The notes under the pieces were generated by a model, which searched no databases, was not told the DNA's origin, and saw only the letters and a list, made by a program, of their open reading frames with translations. Below are positions 1 to 6,021 of a stretch of 11,153 nucleotides of DNA, in pieces (position 1 is the stretch's first letter; every line of letters starts with the position of its first letter). The DNA lies in contig CAMLMF010000041.1 in the NCBI GenBank assembly GCA_946480995.1, positions 1 through 11,153 on the forward strand, given 5' to 3'. The translations under genes were made by a program, and so were the position numbers. This DNA is from an uncultured Bdellovibrio sp. (lineage in GTDB: Bacteria; Bdellovibrionota; Bdellovibrionia; Bdellovibrionales; Bdellovibrionaceae).

Positions 1-1096
1 AAGGAGTGTTCGCAGCCCCCGCAAAAACCGCAACAAACCCCATGCCTGCCAGTAAGCTTGAAGGAAGGGGAAGCAGCCACGCCAAGGCATTCCCAAGAGT
101 TGCGCCAATAAAAAATAACGGAGTGACTTCGCCACCTTTAAAGCCAGCACTTAAAGTGATGAGTGTAAAAATAATTTTTAAGGCAAAATCATATGCTGGA
201 ACTGGCCCCAGAAAAGTTTCCTGAATGACTGGAATGCCTAAGCTCAGATAGCGGTCCGTTTTTAGAAGTACGGAAAGTCCCACGATCATGGCGCCTCCGC
301 AAAAAACTCTGATAAAGGGCGACTTAAATAACCTCTTCAAGATGTGGGTTAAGCGGTGCATGCCAGAAGAAAAAAGGCCTGCGCAAAGTCCAAAGGCAAT
401 TCCTGCGACGATAGCGCCGAAAATATTTATTACTGAAAGTGGTGGGATAAAAGAAATCAAATACAGAGTGTGGTGAATTCCCCAGGCAAGGCACACGCGA
501 TCAGCGACGATCGCCGCGGTAAAGCACGGAAGCAAAGCTTGATAGCGTAAGCGCCCCACAAATAAAACTTCCAATCCAAACAAAGCGCCAGCTAACGGGG
601 TTCCAAACACCGAGGCAAAGCCTGCCGAAATACCTGTCATTAAAAGGATCTTGCGTTTTTCTTGGTTTAAGCGAAAAAGCACAGTCAGCTGGTCCGCAAG
701 GCTTCCACCCATTTGCACGGCTGTTCCTTCGCGTCCGGCGGAGCCACCAAAAAGGTGGGTCACCAATGTTCCCAATAAAACCAGGGGAGTCATACGCAGC
801 GGAATTACTTTTTGTGGGTTGTGTATTTCTTCAATTAAAAGAGTATTTCCACCCTCTACGCTCTTGCCATAACGACGATACAGCCAAGCGATTCCGAGTC
901 CTGCAAATGGCAGTAAATAAAGCAACCACGGATTTTGTAAACGAGTTGCCGTGACGAAATCGAGAGATGCTAGGAAGAACGCTGAAGCGCTGCCCGCGAC
1001 GACGCCGACAAGGGATGCGATGGCCACCCAAAGAATCAAATCAGGAAGAAAGCGAAAAGAAGAGCGAATATTTTTGGGTAGTACTGCAAAACTCAA
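1..1096 (-). CDS. CLC-family anion transporter, fluoride-exporter-like, C-terminus missing (window edge)
   Basis: Reading the minus strand from a TTG at 1096 gives 365 open codons running off the left edge. The protein is hydrophobic throughout, as expected of an inner-membrane CLC dimer moving anions, often in exchange for protons. CLC hallmarks: GREG at residues 121-124 with gating glutamate E123 inside GGSAGREGTAVQMGG; GTPLAGALFGLE at 165-176; KGGEVTPLFFIGATLGN at 320-336; and FAGAANTP at 358-365. The classical chloride-binding GSGIP is absent, with EGGN at 81-84 in its place, and the second glutamate of the classical LFxxEE pair is V177. By family knowledge these features, and VTPLF for the usual GxFxP, resemble CLC-F F-/H+ antiporters; that subtype is inference. 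TTG was chosen because AGGAGG (1104-1109) lies 7 nt upstream and no good ATG precedes the first helix. It lies 55 nt downstream of the tetR-type gene on the same strand. No fluoride riboswitch was recognised. Confidence 0.9.
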   Translation of the reverse strand, partial: MSFAVLPKNIRSSFRFLPDLILWVAIASLVGVVAGSASAFFLASLDFVTATRLQNPWLLYLLPFAGLGIAWLYRRYGKSVEGGNTLLIEEIHNPQKVIPLRMTPLVLLGTLVTHLFGGSAGREGTAVQMGGSLADQLTVLFRLNQEKRKILLMTGISAGFASVFGTPLAGALFGLEVLFVGRLRYQALLPCFTAAIVADRVCLAWGIHHTLYLISFIPPLSVINIFGAIVAGIAFGLCAGLFSSGMHRLTHILKRLFKSPFIRVFCGGAMIVGLSVLLKTDRYLSLGIPVIQETFLGPVPAYDFALKIIFTLITLSAGFKGGEVTPLFFIGATLGNALAWLLPLPSSLLAGMGFVAVFAGAANTP

Positions 1097-1097
1097 A

Positions 1098-1136
1098 AAA
1101 ATCCCTCCTGATCTTTAGGATACGAGGAGGGATTTT
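1098..1136 (-). terminator. Hairpin terminator between tetR-type gene and clc
   Basis: A perfect 12-bp inverted repeat pairs 1098-1109 with 1125-1136 around a 15-nt loop. On the minus strand the stem ends AGGAGGGATTTT and continues into more T (seven in a row), which fits an intrinsic terminator 15 nt after the regulator stop codon. The 3' arm also contains the Shine-Dalgarno of the clc gene, so it may act as an attenuator or translational gate as well as a terminator. Confidence 0.8.
1104..1109 (-). promoter_or_regulatory. Ribosome binding site of clc gene, inside hairpin arm
   Basis: AGGAGG on the minus strand lies 7 nt before the TTG at 1096-1094. It decides the start codon of the CLC gene. 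It is fully paired when the hairpin at 1098-1136 forms, so translation from a read-through transcript could be blocked unless ribosomes or a separate start site leave the 5' arm out. Confidence 0.7.
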
Positions 1137-1151
1137 AGACGCAAGATATTT

Positions 1152-1778
1152 TTACGGATTCAAATAGCGTCGGATAAGAAGGAAGACTTCTTTTTTGATC
1201 GCTTGTTCGCGCTCTGGACCTTGGGGGCCAAGAAGAGCGAGTTGTAAGATGTTATTAAAGCAGCTGACGATAAACAGCGCCATCATCTCACGATCGCGAC
1301 CCGGAATTGGAGGCATATGGGCTAAAACCGCTTTTTGATAGTGTTCAAAGAACACGCGGCGAGTATCCCAATAATCCAACATTCCTTGCACGCCTTGCAA
1401 AGCCGTTCTTAACGGACGGTTGTCGTGAAAGCGTGTGAAGCCGATATCGATGAATGCGTGGACTTTGGAATCCAAGTCAGTGACTTGAAGTTTTGCCAAG
1501 TTTTCTTCGATATAGACCAAGTCTTTTTGTAACAAGTCATCGATCACCGCAGCGACGATGGCTTCTTTATTCGCGAAAAACTGATACAGGGAACCAATAC
1601 TCACGCCGGCCATTTCGGCAATCTTGTCTGTCGTGATTGCGTTGTAGGGCTCTTGGACTAAAAGACGTGAACAAGATTCGACGATGCTTGCGACCGTTTC
1701 TTTGGAACGCTTCTGCACCGGAATTTTCAGCATGTAACGCTTCTCCGGATTTGTATGACCCATAGATGCAGCACCCAT
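1152..1778 (-). CDS. TetR/AcrR-family transcriptional regulator
   Basis: The 208-residue protein has the TetR layout: an N-terminal DNA-binding three-helix domain and a helical ligand-binding and dimerisation domain. The helix-turn-helix sits at residues 50-70 (ITTDKIAEMAGVSIGSLYQF), the typical TetR recognition segment, followed by NKEAI. The C-terminal half is variable, so the ligand cannot be read. The ATG at 1778 is preferred over an upstream in-frame start at 1859 because AAAGGAGG lies 5 nt before it; the longer form would add 27 unconserved-looking residues. The gene is upstream of and co-directional with the CLC transporter, separated by a hairpin, so a local regulatory link is plausible but unproven. 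A region rich in dyads and direct repeats lies upstream and could hold its own operator. Family assignment is firm; target genes are inference. Confidence 0.92.
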   Translation of the reverse strand: MGAASMGHTNPEKRYMLKIPVQKRSKETVASIVESCSRLLVQEPYNAITTDKIAEMAGVSIGSLYQFFANKEAIVAAVIDDLLQKDLVYIEENLAKLQVTDLDSKVHAFIDIGFTRFHDNRPLRTALQGVQGMLDYWDTRRVFFEHYQKAVLAHMPPIPGRDREMMALFIVSCFNNILQLALLGPQGPEREQAIKKEVFLLIRRYLNP

Positions 1779-1873
1779 AAAGTCCTCCTTTCGAGGCTTA
1801 TAACTTTGCTCGTATTCATATTCGGCCTTTAGGTCGCAATATTCAATACTAGGGTGCAAAGTATTATTTAGTA

Positions 1874-1898
1874 GTACTCCGGTCCCTCCCGGAGGTAC
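1874..1898. repeat. Imperfect GC-rich inverted repeat upstream of tetR-type gene
   Basis: GTACTCCGG (1874-1882) pairs with CCGGAGGTAC (1889-1898) except for one bulged G, leaving a six-base spacer. It lies 96 bp upstream of the regulator start. TetR proteins commonly autoregulate through dyads of this size, so it is a candidate operator; it could equally be an RNA hairpin in a long leader. Seen directly; the function is a guess. Confidence 0.4.
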
Positions 1899-1899
1899 G

Positions 1900-1919
1900 C
1901 TTTAACAGAACTTTAACAG
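1900..1919. repeat. Tandem CTTTAACAG direct repeat, 11-bp period
   Basis: CTTTAACAG occurs at 1900-1908 and again at 1911-1919, with AA between. The 11-bp spacing is about one helical turn, which would place two identical half-sites on the same DNA face, a common arrangement for regulator binding. It abuts the hairpin at 1874-1898. No specific regulator is recognised. Confidence 0.4.
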
Positions 1920-2159
1920 TATTACAGAGAATTAATCATTTTTCCAGTACATTACGCCAAAACAATGAACATTACTGGGTTGCAATCAAAAACCTGCGAA
2001 AAAACGCAACAATCACGGGTATTTGCGCGGGCTCGACCAAACATTACAAATGAATCTCGTAATATTCTTCACACATTTCTAACAAGAGAAAGCTAATTTT
2101 TGATGTTTTTCGGCAGACCTTTCCCGTTTCTATGTCAAAGATGAGGTCTTAAGAACTTC

Positions 2160-2175
2160 GTGTGACGCGTGACAC
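2160..2175. promoter_or_regulatory. Near-perfect 16-bp dyad, candidate operator
   Basis: GTGTGACGCGTGACAC is self-complementary at 14 of 16 positions (one G/G mismatched pair). The overlapping 2161-2176 reads TGTGA-N6-ACACA, one base away from the TGTGA-N6-TCACA pattern recognised by CRP-type proteins. It sits about 130 bp upstream of the luxR-type start. It could serve either divergent gene. The sequence is plain; the regulator is not known. Confidence 0.35.
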
Positions 2176-2307
2176 ATGCGTATATTTTTGTCGATCCTCA
2201 CATTTCATCAGCCGCCCAAGCGGGGTGGAAAAATAAGTGCGAATCATGATCCACGTCATCGACGCCGCGATCGGAAAGTCGCAATATGTTTTCAAGTGGA
2301 GGCCATC

Positions 2308-2823
2308 GTGTCTGGGATTGAAGCAAATAAGCAGTATATGGTGCTGGGTGAAAAATTAGGTCTGTGTGTGAAGAGCTTAGATAAACGAGTTCTTTATCAA
2401 AACGAAAACTCGATCAAGACCTGTGGTTCATTGCAAGGGCAAGTGTGCACGAAGGCGTGCATGGAACTCTATCATCAGATTGAAGAGTGTTCCGCCGTTT
2501 CTGAAGGTATGAAGCTGTTTAAAGCGACAGAGATCGATGGGAACAAAGTGGATGCTTTGATTGTGAATGATGGACAACAGATAACAACCTTGCTGTATCC
2601 ACTTGGTGAAGATCAAGAAAAATTCAAAAAACAAGAGTTGTTCTTTAAAGAGCGTGGCCTGACAAAAAGCGAACTGCGTATCATGCAAATGGTGATGCAG
2701 GGAATGACCAATGCCGCGATCGCAGAAAAGTTATTTATCTCCAAAGCGACCTTAAAAACGCACTTAAATAATATCTATAAAAAACTGCCAGCATCAATGC
2801 GCCCGTCGCAAGTCCGCGCCTAA
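2308..2823 (+). CDS. LuxR-type HTH regulator with Cys-rich, PAS-like sensor half
   Basis: The 171-residue protein has two parts. Residues 117-160 are a LuxR/NarL-type helix-turn-helix: GLTKSELRIMQMVMQGMTN then AIAEKLFISKATLKTHLNNI, the usual layout for DNA binding. Residues 12-100 look like a small PAS-like alpha/beta sensor (inference) and carry five cysteines: C20, C39, C47, C51 and C61, with the core NSIKTCG, GQVCTKACMELY and EEC. Such spacing could bind a metal, an Fe-S cluster or heme, or form redox disulfides; none is proven. The GTG at 2308 was chosen because GGAGG lies 5 nt upstream; an open frame continues back to an ATG at 2176 but with basic, low-quality sequence and no ribosome site. 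No receiver domain or phosphorylatable Asp region is present. Its stop codon interlocks with that of the convergent Usp gene. Confidence 0.85.
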   Translation: MSGIEANKQYMVLGEKLGLCVKSLDKRVLYQNENSIKTCGSLQGQVCTKACMELYHQIEECSAVSEGMKLFKATEIDGNKVDALIVNDGQQITTLLYPLGEDQEKFKKQELFFKERGLTKSELRIMQMVMQGMTNAAIAEKLFISKATLKTHLNNIYKKLPASMRPSQVRA

Positions 2824-2830
2824 GGCGCGG
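2814..2830. repeat. Hairpin spanning the two interlocked stop codons
   Basis: CCGCGCC (2814-2820) and GGCGCGG (2824-2830) form a perfect 7-bp GC stem with a three-base loop, TAA, which is the stop codon of the plus-strand gene. The stop TAG of the opposite gene lies at 2822-2820. No T-tract follows on either side, so it is not a standard intrinsic terminator, although it sits where both transcripts should end. Confidence 0.6.
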
Positions 2831-3791
2831 CTTCGATAAAGGTGTCTTCGGTTTTATCGTAAAAATGTCGGGTGATAACATACACTGGACATGTTGCTTT
2901 GCGAACCACGTTGCGCGTATAGCTGCCTAAGATGGCCGCACTTAAAGGGCCACTCTGTGCTTCCATGACGATCAAGTCAGTCTCATGGGTTGTCACAGCG
3001 TCGATAATAAGATCATCAATAGGTCTAAAGCTGCTATCGATAAAATAGTGCGCGTTCACACCTTCGCGCTTGGCCCATTCAAGCCACAATTGGGCCTTCA
3101 TTGATTGATGTTCTATTTGGTGTTCAATCACTTGGTCTAACGTTAGCATTTGTCCTTGGTAAGTGTACACCCGCGGGCGTGTATCAATATCAAAAAGTCC
3201 TTCTAACGGCCGCGTTAGCGCATGTAAAAGCAAGACTTCGGCCTTTAAATTTTTCGCCAACCGCAAAACGTGGCGGAAGTTTTCCTTCGAGTGTTCGCCA
3301 AATTCAGTGGGGTAGACAATTTTTTTCGGAGAGCCCGTTTTTTTAGTGTGATATCCAACAACACAGACGGGGATTTCCGATTGCAACAGCAGGCTTTCAG
3401 CAAAGCTCCCTAGCAAAAACCTTTGAAATCCTTGCCGCCCGTGGCTGCCCACCACAATGAGGTCGGTGCGTGAATAGGCGGCATAATCAGAAAGGGCTTC
3501 GGCGGCACCGGCATGGGAAGGGGCCGAGTGTGGAATTACTTTTGGCTCTTTTAAAAAAGGCAGATTGTAATCCGCAAGCATTTCTTTAAAAAGGGACTCT
3601 GCCGTGCGTGAGTGATCCGACACCCAAGCAGGGACTTCATAGGTTGGCAGTATGATTTCATTTTCGCGCAGAAGATACAGTGGCTCAATGTCGGCCCCAG
3701 TTTCTTCATAAAGATGGGTTATGTATGCCGCCATCTTTTCGTTGATTTCTTTATTGTCTTCAAAAGCATCTACGGCCCAGACAATTCTCAT
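2820..3791 (-). CDS. Tandem-domain universal stress protein (UspA family)
   Basis: The 323-residue cytoplasmic protein contains two UspA folds. Domain 1 (about 1-147) opens with MRIVWAVDAF and carries the nucleotide-binding pattern G-2X-G-9X-G-S at 115-129 (GSHGRQGFQRFLLGS), typical of ATP-binding Usps. Domain 2 (about 156-306) opens with KKIVYPTEFGEHS and ends with EAQSGPLSAAILGS at 277-290, in which the first part of the motif is degraded, so nucleotide binding there is doubtful. Tandem Usps generally support survival of starvation, redox or membrane stress; the specific job is unknown. The ATG at 3791 is supported by GGGAGG 5 nt upstream. It is downstream of the transporter gene on the same strand but separated by a terminator, so it probably has its own promoter. 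It converges with the luxR-type gene, with overlapping stop codons. Confidence 0.93.
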   Translation of the reverse strand: MRIVWAVDAFEDNKEINEKMAAYITHLYEETGADIEPLYLLRENEIILPTYEVPAWVSDHSRTAESLFKEMLADYNLPFLKEPKVIPHSAPSHAGAAEALSDYAAYSRTDLIVVGSHGRQGFQRFLLGSFAESLLLQSEIPVCVVGYHTKKTGSPKKIVYPTEFGEHSKENFRHVLRLAKNLKAEVLLLHALTRPLEGLFDIDTRPRVYTYQGQMLTLDQVIEHQIEHQSMKAQLWLEWAKREGVNAHYFIDSSFRPIDDLIIDAVTTHETDLIVMEAQSGPLSAAILGSYTRNVVRKATCPVYVITRHFYDKTEDTFIEAAP

Positions 3792-3917
3792 AAGGACCTC
3801 CCATGATTAAGTCTGAAATCATTTTGCTAAGTTTTCATTAGACTTTGAAGATTTGGAGGTCGCCTCTGTCGGGATACATGATTTTACCTGACTAAGATTA
3901 CGGCGCTGTAAAAAAAC

Positions 3918-3951
3918 AAAACCCCCACGTCTTACCAGAGGTGGGGGTTTT
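3918..3951 (-). terminator. Intrinsic terminator after the OPA-family transporter gene
   Basis: AAAACCCCCAC (3918-3928) and GTGGGGGTTTT (3941-3951) form an 11-bp perfect stem with a 12-nt loop. On the minus strand the stem runs into TTTTGTTTTTTT, a classic U-tract, 23 nt after the transporter stop codon. On the plus strand the tail is short. It should insulate the downstream Usp gene. Confidence 0.92.
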
Positions 3952-3974
3952 AAAAATAGACGAAATATCAAAAA

Positions 3975-5519
3975 CTAGTTCGGCACTCCCGCTGGGTTGC
4001 CTTTGGCCAAAGCTTCTTTTTGTTGCAGCTTTTCTTCGGCCTTTTCCACTTCCAAGATGTATTTCTTCGTTGCGGCAGGAAGCTCATGCCACATCTTAAT
4101 TGAAAGGAACAAGCCCATCACTGCAAACGGAATCAAGAATAATGGCCAGAAGTGCCAGTCTTTGTGTGACAGGTAGCCAATCGCCAGGGACTGAATGCCT
4201 GAACCCAAGTACACGCAACCGTCAACGATGCCTGATGCCGTCGCTGTCATCTTCTTACCTCCGAAGTCAGCCGCCGCTGTTCCGGACATCAAGGAGTGAA
4301 CCCCGATCACAGTCAAAGTGATCATAATCGCTGCGATCCCTGTGATGGTTGGATTTTTCATCAAAGAGAACGTCATGATGATCAATAGGACGATCATGAT
4401 AAAGTTATTGATCGCAGCCGGTGGTCCACGGCGTGATTGGAACAGGCGATCTGAGATCATCCCTGCAGCAAAGCCCCCGAAGATGCCCGTCATGCAAAGC
4501 AATAAGCCCCAGTTTTTGATAAAGAACTGAGATCCTTCAAAGAAGACTGGGTTCGTGTCTTTGGTTTCATGGGCAAAGACCAAATACCACTGCATGATAC
4601 CATTGCGCAGAACGCCCGAAGTAAAGTCGACCAAGGCGATCGTGATCATCACAGGGTTTGTGAAGATCTTTTTTAGCATAAAGCCGATAGAGATTTTAAG
4701 ATTTGAATCGTCTTCGCCGGGCTCAGAAGAAGCGTCAGCTGTATCGAAGTCATCAAAGTTAGCTTCTTTAGGAGAGTCTTTCAAAAGTACGAAGTCGATC
4801 AGCGCCCAGCAGATAAGTAAGAAAGACGGAATTAAGAACACCAACCATGTGGCATTCGTTGTTCCCGTGTCGATGGCAAAGATGTGTTGAATGAAGCTTT
4901 GGAAGGCAGTTTTTGTGCCTTCGATGTGCAAATTCGAAGCTTCAACAATGGCTTGGCCCCAGTCGAAGGCAAAATAGACCCCGAATGAAATCAAAGTGCC
5001 GAAGATAGCTCCGAAGACGCCGCGTTCACGTACGTGGAACCAGTATGCTTTTACTTTGATAATGGAAACCGCACCGTAACTTTGGAAGAACATATTCAAA
5101 GAGAACAAGATTGAAAACGCGACAACCATGTTGGTTTTTAAGCGACCCATCATATACAGATAAGTGGCTCCGCCCATCATCAGATTCATCAACGCAGAAC
5201 CCAGGGCTGCAATGATAATCCCTTTTTTTCCGCCGATCTTGTCAACGATAGGGCCGTTAAGAAGGAATGAAAGACCGTAAGTGATCGTGCCGGCTGCGAA
5301 GATTAAACCAAACTGTTCTTTGGTCATCATGTCGCCCAAGGCGTTCTTAGAGACGTTCAAGTTGTATCGGCCCATGTAAAGGAAGGCGTAAGTCATGCCC
5401 AATGGGAACCAGTTCACGAAACGACGGAACATGAACTTGCGTGAGTGTCCTAGAGGGTTATTTTTAAAATACAGCGTGATTACCGCCGCAAGACATAACC
5501 CGACAAGAAAAAGTGCCAT
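3975..5519 (-). CDS. Major facilitator transporter, organophosphate:phosphate antiporter (GlpT/UhpT-like) family
   Basis: The 514-residue polytopic inner-membrane protein belongs to the OPA branch of the MFS, which exchanges sugar or glycerol phosphates for inorganic phosphate. Evidence: RYNLNVSKN at 51-59, with R51 at the position of the first phosphate-binding arginine of GlpT; the MFS loop motif DKIGGKKG at 93-100; SGVLRNGIMQW at 301-311, with R305 matching the second binding arginine; and the OPA signature DFGGKKMTATASG then YLGSG at 418-441. It is longer than GlpT (about 450 residues). It has an added N-terminal hydrophobic helix (1-18), a long loop at about 190-222 and a very acidic central loop (253-272). 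The ATG at 5519 has GGAGG 4 nt upstream. A terminator follows. The substrate is not determinable; in a predator it could take up phosphorylated compounds from prey, which is speculation. Confidence 0.9.
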   Translation of the reverse strand: MALFLVGLCLAAVITLYFKNNPLGHSRKFMFRRFVNWFPLGMTYAFLYMGRYNLNVSKNALGDMMTKEQFGLIFAAGTITYGLSFLLNGPIVDKIGGKKGIIIAALGSALMNLMMGGATYLYMMGRLKTNMVVAFSILFSLNMFFQSYGAVSIIKVKAYWFHVRERGVFGAIFGTLISFGVYFAFDWGQAIVEASNLHIEGTKTAFQSFIQHIFAIDTGTTNATWLVFLIPSFLLICWALIDFVLLKDSPKEANFDDFDTADASSEPGEDDSNLKISIGFMLKKIFTNPVMITIALVDFTSGVLRNGIMQWYLVFAHETKDTNPVFFEGSQFFIKNWGLLLCMTGIFGGFAAGMISDRLFQSRRGPPAAINNFIMIVLLIIMTFSLMKNPTITGIAAIMITLTVIGVHSLMSGTAAADFGGKKMTATASGIVDGCVYLGSGIQSLAIGYLSHKDWHFWPLFLIPFAVMGLFLSIKMWHELPAATKKYILEVEKAEEKLQQKEALAKGNPAGVPN

Positions 5520-5812
5520 GGAGCCTCCGATAAATTTTTCGAGAAGCTAATAGATAAATGAACTGATGGCAATGAAAGAGCCGCTATTTCCTCAGGAGTT
5601 TTTTCAGGATTCTGTCAAGACGACGCAACACATTCGGTGTCCGAAAAAAAACTTCCTAAAAAATCAGCATTTTTCACTCGTAAACACGGCAGATTGTGAT
5701 CCCCTGGTTAGGAAACGATGCAAAAACTACATGAATTTTTGCTCAGAGTCCGCTCAATTGATTCGGCATTCATGCATAAGCAAAACTTATGGAAAGTCTA
5801 AATATTATCTGT

Positions 5813-5841
5813 TTGTGCTTATAGGTCGAGGGCGATATGTT
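5813..5841 (+). promoter_or_regulatory. Possible sigma-70 promoter for fumarase
   Basis: TTGTGC (5813-5818) and TATGTT (5836-5841) are separated by 17 bp, matching 3 of 6 and 4 of 6 consensus bases. Transcription would begin near 5848, just before the structured leader and about 175 nt upstream of the fumarase start. This is a weak match in an AT-rich area and is offered as a candidate only. Confidence 0.25.
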
Positions 5842-5851
5842 GGTTTTCAGA

Positions 5852-5981
5852 AGGAGAGACAAGATTTCTCCTCACACTCTCGGTAGAGTGCCCGGACCGT
5901 CCAGGTCCCCAAAAAAAGCAAATGCCGTAATCGCGGCTTCACAAATCCCACCTTAAAAGCCCACCTAACACACTCTACCGA
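5852..5981 (+). ncRNA. Structured leader candidate upstream of fumarase, with alternative pairings
   Basis: Several stems are visible. AGGAGA/TCTCCT pairs 5852-5857 with 5867-5872. CACTCT/AGAGTG pairs 5875-5880 with 5885-5890 around a CGGT loop. GGACC/GGTCC pairs 5894-5898 with 5904-5908. GCCG/CGGC is a short stem near 5924-5937. In addition TCGGTAGAGTG (5880-5890) is perfectly complementary over 11 bp to CACTCTACCGA (5971-5981). The local stem and the long-range stem share AGAGTG and exclude each other, the layout expected of an RNA switch or a protein-responsive leader. No known riboswitch class was recognised. It could also be a small RNA on either strand or a DNA-level dyad. Confidence 0.4.
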
Positions 5982-6021
5982 AACTTGCGCGCGCTATCGA
6001 CGCGATGCTACTTTCAATAAC

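Larger units (their letters stand above)
1779..2307. other. Divergent intergenic region, 529 bp, no convincing gene
   Basis: This stretch separates the tetR-type gene (minus) from the luxR-type gene (plus). Open frames extend from both genes into it, but they lack ribosome sites and family similarity. It contains a GC-rich imperfect hairpin (1874-1898), a tandem 9-bp repeat (1900-1919), a weak CCAGTA/TACTGG inverted pair near 1945-1978 and a 16-bp dyad (2160-2175). Promoters for both genes must lie here, but no clean -35/-10 pair could be assigned. Confidence 0.6.
5520..6021. other. Divergent intergenic region, 502 bp, non-coding with a structured right half
   Basis: This separates the transporter gene (minus) from fumarase (plus). 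A plus-strand open frame at 5566-5886 looks accidental. The left part is AT-rich; on the minus strand it holds a perfect -35-like TTGACA near 5610 but no matching -10. A TTCCTAA/TTAGGAA inverted pair lies near 5650-5715. The right part, from about 5850, is a series of potential RNA hairpins annotated separately. Confidence 0.6.

Noticed and set aside
1779..1859. N-terminal extension of the TetR-type protein to an in-frame start at 1859
   Set aside because: A much stronger AAAGGAGG precedes the ATG at 1778, and TetR proteins rarely carry such an extra leader.
2176..2307. N-terminal extension of the luxR-type gene to an upstream ATG
   Set aside because: The added 44 residues are basic and low in family character, with no ribosome site; the GTG at 2308 has GGAGG at ideal spacing.
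5566..5886. Plus-strand open frame of 106 codons in the transporter-fumarase gap
   Set aside because: No ribosome site, no recognisable domain, irregular composition, and it overlaps the potential RNA stems; best explained as chance in an AT-rich spacer.
5875..5910. tRNA-like D-arm pattern (GGTAGAG) in the fumarase leader
   Set aside because: No acceptor stem, anticodon arm or T-loop of tRNA type could be assembled around it on either strand.
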